A stretch of DNA of 64,000 nt from contig NC_060065.1 in NCBI RefSeq assembly GCF_020283565.1, positions 54,783,489 through 54,847,488 on the forward strand. The letters are read 5' to 3'. Positions 44,817-55,039 of this stretch are shown here, piece by piece. The position numbers were made by a program, and so were the translations under genes. Source of the DNA: Trifolium pratense (lineage: Eukaryota; Streptophyta; Magnoliopsida; Fabales; Fabaceae). The notes under the pieces are model-generated. The model was not told where the DNA came from. It was given only the letters and a program-made list of their open reading frames with translations, and did no database searches. Each line of letters begins with the position of its first letter. The first letter of the stretch is position 1.

Positions 44817-47348
44817 TCATCTACCCTCAGACTTCACCAACTGTGAGAATACCCTACTCATAGAAACACCAGAAAGATCATCGACAGTAGAAGATTCGAA
44901 CTGTACAGCAGAAGCAGACGAAACATTCGCATCCTGGTTGAAATTGTTGACCTGTGGGGATAGTTCGCCGATCATGTTTGTACTGTTTTCTTCAGGATCG
45001 CCTTGAACCACAGCCTCTTGAAGTTGAAGAGCATACTCCAAATTCCACAAGACATCTCCCATTGAAGGCCTGTCAACACCATAGTCAGCCAAACATTTTT
45101 CAGCGGTTTCTCCAAACTTCCTAAGAGAATCTGGTTTGACTTTCCCTGCAAGCGTTCTATCGATGATTTGTTCCAACTGTCCTTTTTTCTGAAATTTCAT
45201 CGCCCATTCTGCCAAGTTTACCATTTCCCTAGGAAGAGATGGATCTATAACAGGCCTTGCACAAAGAACTTCAAACAGAACTACGCCAAAGGAATATACG
45301 TCTGACTTTTCCGTCAGTTGTTGCCTCCTGAAATACTCTGGATCGAGGTACCCGAAACTCCCCTTGACAGCAGTGCTCACGTGTGTTTGATCGATCTCAG
45401 GACCAGTTTTTGACAATCCAAAATCAGCAACTTTAGCCATTAGGTTCTCATCGAGTAGGATATTTGCAGACTTCACATCACGATGAATAACTGCTTTAGA
45501 ATAGCCGGTGTGAAGGTAATGAAGTCCTCTAGCAGATCCAATGCATATCTCAAGTCTCTCCTTCCAACTTAAGCTCGGGAATCCTGAACCATATAGATGA
45601 CTCTTGAGAGTTCCCTGCTCCATGTATTCATATATAAGGATCATTTCATTATTTTCATCACAATAACCAATCAAAGACACCAGATGACGATGACGAAACT
45701 GAGATAACATTTCAATTTCAGTTCTAAATTCAGCAATCCCCTGCTGCGACCGTGGATTCCCTCTCTTCACCGCCACTTTTCTGCCATCTCTTAATTCTCC
45801 CTTGTAGACTTTCCCGAAACCGCCTACCCCAATAACCCAACTCTCATCAAAATTGTTTGTACCCTCCTGAACTTCAGCAAAAGGGACACGATACTCAAAG
45901 TTTGAAGCAGCACTTATTGTAGTGCCATTGGAATACTTGCTTCCCATTGTATGCGATGTTGCATCGTTGACAGATAAAGGAATCCATGTCTTTGACTGCC
46001 TTTGTCTTGCCAACCTCTTCTTTTTCCTGCACAGTACACAACAAACTCCAGCCAGGACCAATACACTCACGACCCCAACACTCACACCAGCAATCACGCC
46101 AACCTTACTAGAACTCGAACCAGAACTAATACCCCCAGCACCAGACGCCGCATCTGCACTTAGACTGCCTATAGAATTGTTCATTTTCATTATCTCCAGT
46201 CCATTCAAAATAGCATTAGGGTTGTCCTTATTCAAAGTGGAAGGGCCAATACTAACACGAAGTTTATTGCTGTCAGCTAAAGGTGTAACCAAATCCTTAT
46301 AATATGGAACAGCCAAAACATTATTACTTTGAGAACTAAGATCAAGGTCCTTAGCAGCCGCCAACGAGTCAATATAAACATTGAAGTAAAGGTCATTGAG
46401 AACTTTACTCACTATATCACAAAAATGAGCTCGCACAAGGTACTGAAATCCAGCCTCCATATCAAACGTCCATGTCACGTTGAAATTAACATTAGCATCA
46501 CCACTAGTGTTCATCTCTGCAGCAGTACCATAAACACTAGACGGAGCAGTGTTTTGTGTTGCCCCTCCAGGAACATACTCAACAGCAGGAATATTTGAAA
46601 CATCATTGGTCAGACTCGATTGTAGAAGAAACTTTTGATCCGAAATCCAAGTTCTATGAAGAGGGTCTTGTCCGGAGTTAACAACCGGACCACCCATGTT
46701 AACCCTCCAAACAGTCTCCAAAGCCTGATACCCTAATCCAGAATAAGTCGACGCCGGATTTAAGGAACTAGCATCATCAACAATAAGATCATCCGGCATA
46801 GAAACAACTTCAATAGCATTCACAAATGCAACTGAATTATCAAAAGGGTTAAAAGTAATCACAAGGGTATCTGTTGTAACATTGATAGAGTATTCCTTCA
46901 TAACAGGATTCTTCTGAGCAGTGAAACCACTAAGAAGAACAAAAGTTTGTGTTGCAACAGAAAATTTTGCAGCATTTAAATTGTATCTATCATAAATAAA
47001 TGGAAAGAAATAAAACCGGATCCAGTGTCTCCCTTTTTGATTAATAGGAAAAGTATACTTAGAAGATCCAGTGAAAATTCTTGCAGTTTGATAAAGAGGT
47101 GATTCATCAGCATCAGAAGAAACTGATTTTGAAGAAGTACTAGCAAGAATTTCTTGCTGAGTTGAAAGTAACTTCTTATTAGAATTATCTGATGTGAAAT
47201 TTCTATTACCAACTGAAGTAGTTGAAGTTGAACCACAATCTATAAGGTAATTATCAGATGGAACAAAAGTGGCACAAAAGCATAACAAGGGTAACAACAT
47301 ATACAAAACACAGATAAACAAACCATGTTTTCTCAAATCCAACATCAT
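44817..47348 (-). CDS. HERK1: CrRLK1L receptor-like kinase, HERK1-like
   Basis: Intronless, 843 residues. A signal peptide (about 1-26) precedes an extracellular malectin-like region (about 30-395; NYLIDCGST, GRHWIRFYFFP, RVNMGGP), a transmembrane helix near 416-440, a basic stop-transfer RKKKR, then a kinase: GVGGFGKV at 507-514, VAVK with Lys528, HRDVKSANILL with HRD at 622-624, DFG at 642-644 and the GSFGYLDPEYF activation segment. All catalytic residues are present. The C-terminus SMSRVFSQLVKSEGR and the SKTWIPLSV/MGSKYSNGTT juxtamembrane match HERK1 better than THESEUS1 or FERONIA. Family role: plasma-membrane cell-wall and RALF peptide sensing that controls cell elongation. Lack of introns is normal for this family. 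The exact orthology is inferred. Confidence 0.95.
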   Translation of the reverse strand: MMLDLRKHGLFICVLYMLLPLLCFCATFVPSDNYLIDCGSTSTTSVGNRNFTSDNSNKKLLSTQQEILASTSSKSVSSDADESPLYQTARIFTGSSKYTFPINQKGRHWIRFYFFPFIYDRYNLNAAKFSVATQTFVLLSGFTAQKNPVMKEYSINVTTDTLVITFNPFDNSVAFVNAIEVVSMPDDLIVDDASSLNPASTYSGLGYQALETVWRVNMGGPVVNSGQDPLHRTWISDQKFLLQSSLTNDVSNIPAVEYVPGGATQNTAPSSVYGTAAEMNTSGDANVNFNVTWTFDMEAGFQYLVRAHFCDIVSKVLNDLYFNVYIDSLAAAKDLDLSSQSNNVLAVPYYKDLVTPLADSNKLRVSIGPSTLNKDNPNAILNGLEIMKMNNSIGSLSADAASGAGGISSGSSSSKVGVIAGVSVGVVSVLVLAGVCCVLCRKKKRLARQRQSKTWIPLSVNDATSHTMGSKYSNGTTISAASNFEYRVPFAEVQEGTNNFDESWVIGVGGFGKVYKGELRDGRKVAVKRGNPRSQQGIAEFRTEIEMLSQFRHRHLVSLIGYCDENNEMILIYEYMEQGTLKSHLYGSGFPSLSWKERLEICIGSARGLHYLHTGYSKAVIHRDVKSANILLDENLMAKVADFGLSKTGPEIDQTHVSTAVKGSFGYLDPEYFRRQQLTEKSDVYSFGVVLFEVLCARPVIDPSLPREMVNLAEWAMKFQKKGQLEQIIDRTLAGKVKPDSLRKFGETAEKCLADYGVDRPSMGDVLWNLEYALQLQEAVVQGDPEENSTNMIGELSPQVNNFNQDANVSSASAVQFESSTVDDLSGVSMSRVFSQLVKSEGR

Positions 47349-47359
47349 GGGTTTTTTGT

Positions 47360-48230
47360 TTTGCTTCTAAAAATCTTGTCTTTTTGAAGTAAACTGAATC
47401 CTAGGAAGATCTGTGGTACAAACAAAAAAGAAAAAATGAGTCTTTTTTTCTACTTATTAAAGCAAAAAAGCAAATAAAGTCAAAGGAAGAGTGAAAATGG
47501 AACCTTTTAAACAGTGTTGTAGCTCCTGAAGAAAAAACCTGAAGGATCTGTGTTTTGTTATTTTGGGAGAGAGATGATGGAACAGAAATAGTTGCAGGAG
47601 AAGAACAAAGACATGTTAAGGAAGAATCTAGCTAAGCATAAGCTGGAATAATGATGTTTTTTGACAACCTAAACTCTTGACATATTCATTGATTTTATAT
47701 TTATTATTAATTAATTTTTTTTATTTTTTAAAAATGAATGGGAAAGATAGAGAAAGAGTAGAAACGGTGGGATTGGTGGAAGGTGGAAGCAGAGTCAAAT
47801 CTCAGAAAGGTTGGTGCAGGAATTTTGTTTTTGGTAAAACTTGAAAACGTGTGCGGTGTAAATAGAGATTATAAAATTTGATATAGGTATTTAATTTATA
47901 CATTGTTTTAGAATGAATACATTTTTATTTTTTGACATTTTTTTTTCAATTGTGTCATCTAATTATTACTATTATATAAGCCGTTCATGAGAAAATAAAA
48001 CAATAGTAGGTATTTAATTTAGTAAATGTATAAATTTTTGACAATATTATTGCATTTTTTAATAAGTATGCAAAAATCTTAAACACACTCATTTTGAAGA
48101 GTAATTGAGAACAATAAAAAATGGATAATTTTTTCACAAAATAAATTAGACTGTGAGTTTTTAGGTACTTTAAAATTTAGTTAGCTAGTGAGTATCTAAG
48201 TTATATTGCGAAGTATCAGTACCCTTTTAT
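47360..48230. other. HERK1-like upstream region
   Basis: Should contain the leader and promoter. AT-rich with no confident motif. No ORF is supported. Confidence 0.4.
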
Positions 48231-48234
48231 TATG

Positions 48235-48570
48235 GCGAGAGGTTTATTTCGTATCAAGAATGTGTTGTGGAGGCGGGAAAGACGGATTGGATCGAGAGAC
48301 AATGTCTACTCTACTCGTTACCACTAAATGACGAAGCCAAAAGCGGAAGGAGGGACTTGAACCCTCAACCTCAGCCTTGGCAAGGCTATGCTCTGCCATT
48401 AAGCTATTTTCGCCATCTACGATAGTGGCAAGACACTTCTAAGCAAATTAACTTTTCACTTGATACAGACGACTTTTTTTTTCTTCTGCCGGACCACGCT
48501 CTTAACCTTCGATCGAGATACGAGCACGAGTAAGTGGGCGGCTAGGGGGACGGGCGGCTGCCGTTTCAAA
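48235..48570 (-). other. Nuclear insertion of mitochondrial DNA (NUMT) carrying trnG
   Basis: A block of markedly higher GC than its surroundings surrounds a tRNA-Gly(GCC) gene of plant mitochondrial wording; the flanking text (CTTCTGCCGGACCACGCTC, CGATCGAGATACGAGCACGA) also has organelle character. Boundaries are set where composition returns to AT-rich nuclear sequence. Confidence 0.65.
48342..48413 (-). tRNA. tRNA-Gly (GCC), mitochondrial-type copy, probably inactive
   Basis: Minus-strand cloverleaf of 72 nt: acceptor GCGAAAA/CTTCCGC, anticodon arm TAGCC-TTGCCAA-GGCTG with anticodon GCC, and T arm GAGGG-TTCAAGT-CCCTC with discriminator T. The acceptor has two A-C mispairs (positions 4 and 7). 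It resembles the mitochondrial trnG and lacks nuclear A-box character, so it is most likely a NUMT passenger. Confidence 0.75.
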
Positions 48571-48823
48571 ATTTAATATCATGATAAATTATAGTTTACG
48601 CAAATAAATATGATTTTATGTTACTTTATAAGTTTTTACTAACGAAAATTATATTAACATAATATTATTTTTCATAACCTACATTAACAATCTTATAATA
48701 ATACATAAAAATGCATAAACAGATTCGTATAAGCTTAAAAACAAACTAATTCAAACTTCCTTTAAATTGAGTCTTATAAATTTTATGATAGATTAAAGCT
48801 CTAAAAAGTTACATTTGAACATG

Positions 48824-49024
48824 GATTTGGATTCTGTAAGTTGACTGCAGTGCAGTCACTAAATCTGGACCTTCCGATCAAGATCAGACGGCTCAGATTT
48901 TAAGATCAGATTTTAATTATAAAATCCAATCTTAAACTTTGGACTGTCTGATCTTAATCAGACGGACTGGACATGGCCGACTGCACTGCAGTCACTAAAT
49001 TGCTGACTGCACTAACCCAAATCC
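48824..49024. mobile_element. Mutator-type MITE, about 200 bp
   Basis: Ends GATTTGGATT and AACCCAAATCC are inverted; TTTGAACATG at 48814-48823 and 49025-49034 is a 10-bp target duplication (11 if the next G is counted). Inside, GACTGCAGTGCAGTCACTAA near the left end and GACTGCACTGCAGTCACTAA near the right end are direct copies, with a CAGACGG/CCGTCTG-type palindrome between. Confidence 0.7.
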
Positions 49025-49584
49025 TTTGAACATGGTTGTTTGATTTGGTAGGCTCATATATTCCTGTCCAAATCATAAGAATGAGCCAAAATATATGGTC
49101 GAGGCCTTAAATTGTTCCAGGTGGTGTGAAAGTATAAATAGTCAGCTGTCTTATATTCCCTACCAAATTGCATGAAATTGACTTTGCATAATCAAACACC
49201 GTATCAACTGCTGTCTTCTAATCACGTTAAAATGAAGTTTCTCAAACTTTACCTAAAGTACACCACAATTTTATTTTATTTCTTATTTTAATTTAATTAA
49301 CAATAATTCCTTAAAGAGATATGTTCTTTTTGCACAAAATTTGACATGACATGACACTATTTTCCCAATTTTAATTTAATATTTTTTTCTTAATCTGTGT
49401 TGGGGCACCGATTAACATGACATTTTTTATATTACTTTTTCTTTCAAGTGAGATTTATGAATGAAGACCATATTTAATTTCTAAATTAAAAAAAGTTAAT
49501 TGTTGTTTATATAAGAAACTCAAATAATTATTTTATTGTGTAAGAATAAGTATGAATTTTCTCATTTTATAATACAAACAAACT

Positions 49585-49600
49585 GTTACCAAAAAAAAAA
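49585..49600 (+). mobile_element. Retroposition micro-insertion (16 bp)
   Basis: GTTACC plus ten A residues between AATACAAACAAACT (49571-49584) and AATACAAGCAAACT (49601-49614), a 14-bp duplication with one substitution. Confidence 0.65.
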
Positions 49601-49798
49601 AATACAAGCAAACTCTAGTGTGGGAGATGGTGAATAACGCGTAGGATGATGTTCTATGTTTCTTTGGCTGCCAATTGGCAAAGCGTACACTAGCCAACAA
49701 CTATCATGTCCCATTTCATTTTTTAAAAATATGGAAACATGTATAACAATTAAAATTTTAAAATATTAATCTAAAATTATTTAAGACAATTTTGACTA

Positions 49799-50048
49799 TA
49801 GCCGTAAAAAGGGCCTTAAGGGGTCGGCCCTTTAAGGGGCGGACCCACTTATTCCTGATTATTAATTTTATTTAAATTTTAAACAATTTTTCTAGTGTCG
49901 TGAACTTATTCTCTTTTTCTTCAATCAGCACTGTCCACGATCGGCACCCTAAAAAAATTGTGTTTAAAATTTAAATAAAATTAATAATCAGGAATAAGTG
50001 GGTCCGCCTCTTAAAGGGCCGACCCCTTAAGGCCCTTTTTACAGCTCT
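49799..50048. mobile_element. Palindromic Mutator-like MITE, 250 bp
   Basis: Two arms of about 93 bp (49799-49893 and 49955-50048) are inverse copies, including AAAAAGGGCCTTAAGGGGTC and CCTTAAGGCCCTTTTT, leaving a loop of about 60 bp. AATTTTGACTA at 49788-49798 and 50049-50059 is an 11-bp duplication. No ORF. Confidence 0.8.
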
Positions 50049-50064
50049 AATTTTGACTACTTTA

Positions 50065-51129
50065 AATTTTTAATTGCTCGATAAATAAGTATAAAATAAT
50101 TTTACTTTTTTTCATTTCTTTTTGTAACAAATGATTTTTAGATTTTATAGATGATAAACTTTTTACCATCTAATAGACAGTAGTATGTTAGATGAAGAGA
50201 GGTGATTTAAATTTTTGGTAACACAAATAAGTTAACTTATAGCTTATTATATGAGTTTATAAGCTTGTTTCAAAAGATTAGAGGTGTTTGGTAACAAACT
50301 TTTTTTACTAGCTTATAGTTTTTTTTCAGATGCTATTTCAAGTAGTGTTTGAACTTATAGCTTATAGCTTTTTACACTCTATTCCATTTTTACCCTTTAA
50401 TTTAATAACTACTCACTCTAAAAAAGAAACTACCCACTATCAATTATGTCATTTTATATTTATTAACCACTTTAAAAGCTAATTTTACCAAACATTTTAA
50501 TTTCAATTAGCTAATTTTTCAGCTATCAACTATAAGTTAGCTTTTCAGTTATAAGCTAACTTATCAACCATCATGTGGCTTATAACTTATTTTTAGCAAG
50601 TATTGTTTGATTGATGCTATATTGGACAAAATTGAACATCGCAAATATACAATACTAGTTATTTTGATTTCCTCCCACTAGTTTTATACAATAACTTTTG
50701 GGTGAAAGAGGAAGTGTTCACTTTTAATAGAGATTATTTAGATTAATAATAATAAACTTCATATAAAGGACAATGTATTTAAAGGTGTAACATTGAATTT
50801 TAATTCGTTGGTGACTTGGTGTGACTTGGAGGTTAGTCTTCTCAACGTTTTTTTTTATTGCTTAATTTTTGAAAGTGCATTTTTAGCCATGATCGAGCGT
50901 TTTGTGGTATTTGCTTGAGTAATAAATAAGGTGATGTGTTTGCATCGTAGTAATATATTTTCAATCAAAAGGAAAACAATTTTAGTTATATTACAAATAA
51001 TGTAAAAATTCAATTTTTGGTGTTATTTTAGAGTGAAGATTATAATATTTGATTTTGAATTGAATCAATGGTGGATAAGTTCTATAAACTGCTTTGGTTT
51101 TATTGATTGTTTTGTTTCTTGGAGGAGGC
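50065..51129. other. AT-rich repeat-like DNA
   Basis: Between 50210 and 50600, AACTTATAGCTTATA-type words recur on both strands, as in a decayed MITE, but clean ends were not found. The rest holds nothing recognised. Confidence 0.35.
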
Positions 51130-51137
51130 TGCGTGAC

Positions 51138-52016
51138 TAGGGGTGGACAACGGGCTGGGTAGGGTCGGTTCGGGCCTAAAACCCCCATCCGGCCCAAATC
51201 ATGGTTGCTATTTCTAGGCCCATTTCGACCCTTTTTTTACTTCGGTTTTACGGGTCTCGGGTTTGTCGGATATCGGTTTCGTCCAGTTGGATTCATGCGG
51301 GTAAGAACTCAAACAAAAAAAAAATCCAGAACCAAGATAAATGGAGAAAATAGAAGAAATGTACAGATCTATATCACTAAACATCCAAATGAAAAAAAAA
51401 ACACAGTATCAAAAGTCTCTGATCTATGTCAAAAAGACATAAAAATAAAAACTTGTAAACAGAATTGTAACAAAAACATGAAATTACTACAATTTGAGAA
51501 GAAGAACAAGAAGATGGTGTTGATGATGAGATCTTAATGAATTAGAGATAGTGTTGTTGGCTTCAAAGATAAAGAATAGATCTTGATGAATGCAAACAAT
51601 GAAGGAGAGGTATTGTTGTGTCAAAAGAAAAGGAGGAGAGATAGTGTTACTAGTTACTTACCGCTAGCTGGAAAGTAAAAATAAGTGTCAGATAATTGTA
51701 CACGTTTCAAGTTTTAGAAAGTAATACAGCCTTTATTTAACCTATAGCCAAAAATAAGTGCAATTTATTATTCCATGGAAATGACAATAGTGGTAGACAG
51801 TAGTATTAAATATTAATAATGCTATTATGTATGGATTTCGCACGGGTACGGGTACCCATGAGTTTGTAATTTAAATCCGAAACCGACCGATTAAAACTGT
51901 GCAAAACCGACTTTGACTAAATTCAGACCCGTTGACCGAACCGACCCATCCGTTTGCACTTGGTTTTTAACGGTTTGTTCGGTTTTCGGGCGGGTCGCGG
52001 GTCCTGTCCACCCCTA
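51138..52016. mobile_element. hAT-like non-autonomous element, 879 bp
   Basis: Starts TAGGGGTGGACAA and ends GTCCACCCCTA. TGCGTGAC at 51130-51137 and 52017-52024 is a perfect 8-bp target duplication, diagnostic of hAT. GC-rich subterminal GGTCGG/CGGGTTC words at both ends. The internal ORF at 51205-51537 shows no transposase motif. Confidence 0.85.
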
Positions 52017-52216
52017 TGCGTGACTTTGACTTTGATTATGGTGGTTTTGGTTTTTATTATTAGTTTTTTTAGATGGTTTTGGCTTGTACTTGTGTTGATT
52101 TTTTTGAATACTTTGATTTCTTTTTTTTTTTTGCTTGTAGTTGTATAAAATTATATTTGTTTACTTGCGTTGATTTCTTATTTTTTTTTATTCTCGGCAC
52201 GTCTTTTGTTTTGAGG

Positions 52217-52552
52217 TAGGGGTGGATAAAAACCCGCAAATCGACATAAACTGGACAATCCGAATTGAAAAAAATAGTCAAGCGGGCGGATTACTGTGGA
52301 TCGTCGGGTCATCGGTCAAACATTTTCAGCTTTAGACGGGTTGAAATGGGCTGGTTCAATTTTTTAAAATCAAAGTTTGTTTGGTTCAAAACTGAATTAA
52401 CCGATTCATCAAACAGTCAATCCACACAAACCGAATCCGTAAAAATGGAACCTTAAAAAAGAGTGGAATTGGACCTCATTATTACAACTGCGGTTGGGTT
52501 GGGTAGTACCTTTCAGACCTGAACCTGCCCCACCCGCCGTTGTCCACCCCTA
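52217..52552. mobile_element. Second hAT-like element, 336 bp
   Basis: Ends TAGGGGTGGATAA and TTGTCCACCCCTA match the termini of the preceding element. GAGGTAG occurs at 52213-52219 and 52553-52559, overlapping the left end, so the duplication is ambiguous. Confidence 0.65.
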
Positions 52553-53002
52553 GAGGTAGTTGCATAAAAATATATACAGTTGTTTGTTCAGCTTATTCAA
52601 AACACACAAAATCTAAAATTAAGAATATCATTTGTGTAAACAACACTACTTTTGAAATGATTATATGATATGAGTTAACGTTTAAATAAAAAGAAGTATA
52701 AAAGTTAGGGGGCTGCTAATTTAGACCCAGTTGGGTCTAAATTAGCAAGGTGCACCTTTTGAGTTGGACAAAAATATCCATTTTTTTAATTTTTGAAACA
52801 ATAAAGCAAAAGGGGCACTTCTGTAATTTTCCTCTATTTCACACGCACCCCCATTTCTTTTCCCACCCCCAGGACACGTGGCAAGCTGTAAGCCACAAAA
52901 AACAGGCGCGTGCAACACACGCGCGGGGGGAGTGAGAAATTTTTTTGCATTGCATGGGACACGTGTCACTTCCTGGTGGCTCGCCTATTTTTTTCCATTT
53001 TA

Positions 53003-53286
53003 TACTTTAAACTCGATTATTTCGTCGTAAATTAATTTTTTATTTTTTAATTTTTATACCAAAATTCATAATTTTTTTTTCTCTACAAATAGAGACTTGG
53101 TTTGTTTGATTTGGACACCGAAAAAAAAACGCAATTTTTCACTACTTTAAACTCGATTATTTCGTCGTAAATTAATTTTTTATTTTTTATTTTTTATACC
53201 AAAATTCATAATTTTTTTTTCTCTACAAATAGAGACTTGGTTCGTTTGATTTGGACACAGAAAAAAAAAACCCAATTTTTCACTAC
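53003..53286 (+). repeat. 140-bp unit array, left side, 2 copies
   Basis: Units start TACTTTAAACTCGATTATTT at 53003 and 53143. The same unit occurs three times in reverse at 54006-54412. Confidence 0.9.
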
Positions 53287-54003
53287 CTTAATCTCATCAA
53301 ATAACTAATAATCAACTTACTGAAACCATTTTACCAGCAAAATGGTTTCAGTTTACAACTCTCTGAAACCATTCTACCAGATAAATGGTTTCAGAAGCAA
53401 ACACAATTAATAAATTACTCACTGAAACCATTCTACCAGTAAAATGGTTTCAGAATACAACTATGTGCAATCATTCTACAAGCTAAATGGTTTCAGAAGC
53501 AAATAACTAATAATCAACTTACTGAAACCATTTTACCAGGAAAATGGTTTCAGATTACAACTCTCTGAAACCATTCTACCAGATAAATGGTTTCAGAAGC
53601 AAACACAATTAATAAATTACTCACTGAAACCATTCTACCAGTAAAATGGTTTCAGAATACAACTATGTGCAACCATTCTACAAGCTAAATGGTTTCAGAA
53701 GCAAATAACTAATAATCAACTTACTGAAACCATTCTACCAGCAAAATGGTTTCAGATTACAACTCTCTGAAACCATTCTACCAGATAAATGGTTTCAGAA
53801 GCAAACACAATTAATAAATTACTCACTGAAACCATTCTACCAGTAAAATGGTTTCAGAATACAACTATGTGCAACCATTCTACAAGCTAAATGGTTTCAG
53901 AAGCAAATAACTAGTAATCAACTTACTGAAACCATTCTACCAGCAAAATGGTTTCAGATTACAACTCTCTGAAACCATTCTACCATATAAATGGTTTCAG
54001 AAG
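53287..54003. repeat. Central 202-bp tandem array with about 14 hairpins
   Basis: Units align at TGAAACC, positions 53321, 53523, 53725 and 53927: three full copies and a partial fourth. Each unit has four roughly 31-bp foldbacks of the form CTGAAACCATT, about 10 bases, AATGGTTTCAG; the fourth in each unit has a damaged left arm (GTGCAACCATT). Confidence 0.92.
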
Positions 54004-54005
54004 GA

Positions 54006-54412
54006 TTTCGGTGTCCAAATCAAACGAACCAAGTCTCTATTTGTAGGAAAAAAAAAATTATGAATTTTGGTATAAAAAATAAAAAATAAAAAATTAATTT
54101 ACGACGAAATAATCGAGTTTAAAGTAGTGAAAAATTGCGTTTTTTTTTCGGTGTCCAAATCAAACGAACCAAGTCTCTATTTGTAGAGAAAAAAAAATTA
54201 TGAATTTTGGTATAAAAAATAAAAAATAAAAAATTAATTTACGACGAAATAATCGAGTTTAAAGTAGTGAAAAATTGCGTTTTTTTTTCGGTGTCCAAAT
54301 CAAACGAACCAAGTCTCTATTTGTAGAGAAAAAAAAATTATGAATTTTGGTATAAAAAATAAAAAATAAAAAATTAATTTACGACGAAATAATCGAGTTT
54401 AAAGTATAAAAT
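54006..54412 (-). repeat. 140-bp unit array, right side, 3 inverted copies
   Basis: TTCGGTGTCCAAATCAAACG recurs at 54007, 54147 and 54287, each unit the complement of the left-side unit. The copies are almost identical, implying recent amplification or conversion. Confidence 0.9.
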
Positions 54413-55039
54413 GAAAAAAATCACGCAGACCCATTCATATGCTGACACGTGGCTGCCTTTTTCAAAAGCAAAATTTTCTCTCTCCAGCATATAATCTAGT
54501 GTGGCGCAGACAAGATGATCTGATAGATCAGGATGATCTGGGCTGTCTGATTGATCAGACAGTCTTAATGAGATCACATCTTGGCTGTCTGATAGAAATC
54601 AACGGTCTGTAACCATGGTCCTTCCGTACGCGCGCGACACTGGATCCACGTCTATTAATTGTTTAAGAAGGTGGGGCGCGTGGTGTTATTTTTTTTTTTA
54701 TGTAAAATTACAGAAATGCCCCTGTTGCTCTATTCTTTCAAAAATTAAAAGAATGGGTATTTTGGTCCAACTCAAAAGGTGCACCTTGCTAACTTAGACC
54801 TAACTAGGGTCTAAGTTAGAAAACCCCTAAAAGTTATATGCTGTAAAAAATATTCTCCCATCCTTTTAAATTGTAGATTCACTCTCTCCCAATATTATTA
54901 ATAATCATATAGAAAAAGATGCAAATACCTCTTTAGTCTTCATATATGAAGATTCAAGACCAAAATAGAGTATATTATCATTTTAAAACAAAAAATTAAA
55001 TGAATGGAAAAAAAAAGAACAAGATATTAACCAATAAAA

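Larger units (their letters stand above)
52708..54827. mobile_element. Giant nested-palindrome Mutator-like element, 2,120 bp
   Basis: TAAAAGTTA at 52699-52707 and 54828-54836 is a perfect 9-bp target duplication. Terminal inverted repeats of about 123 bp (52708-52830 and 54705-54827) begin GGGG and share AGCAAGGTGCACCTTTTGAG. Each terminal repeat holds its own hairpin (left 52715-52744: CTAATTTAGACCC, 4-base loop, complement). Inside are opposed arrays of a 140-bp unit and a central 202-bp tandem array. There is no transposase or other credible ORF, so movement would need a transposase from elsewhere. The GC-richer spacer at 52835-52980 carries CACGTG-type sites. Confidence 0.9.

Noticed and set aside
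45922..46598. Plus-strand ORFs of 126 and 89 codons
   Set aside because: Antisense shadows of the HERK1-like gene.
48342..48413. Functional nuclear tRNA-Gly gene
   Set aside because: Mitochondrial-type sequence in a mitochondrial-looking block, with acceptor mispairs and no nuclear promoter character.
52742..52969. 75-codon ORF at the left end of the palindromic element
   Set aside because: It overlaps the terminal repeat and GC-rich spacer, has an opposite-strand competitor and no transposase motif.
53287..54003. CRISPR-like look of regularly spaced short repeats
   Set aside because: The repeats are inverted pairs inside a 202-bp tandem unit, the spacers repeat too, and the setting is a plant transposon.
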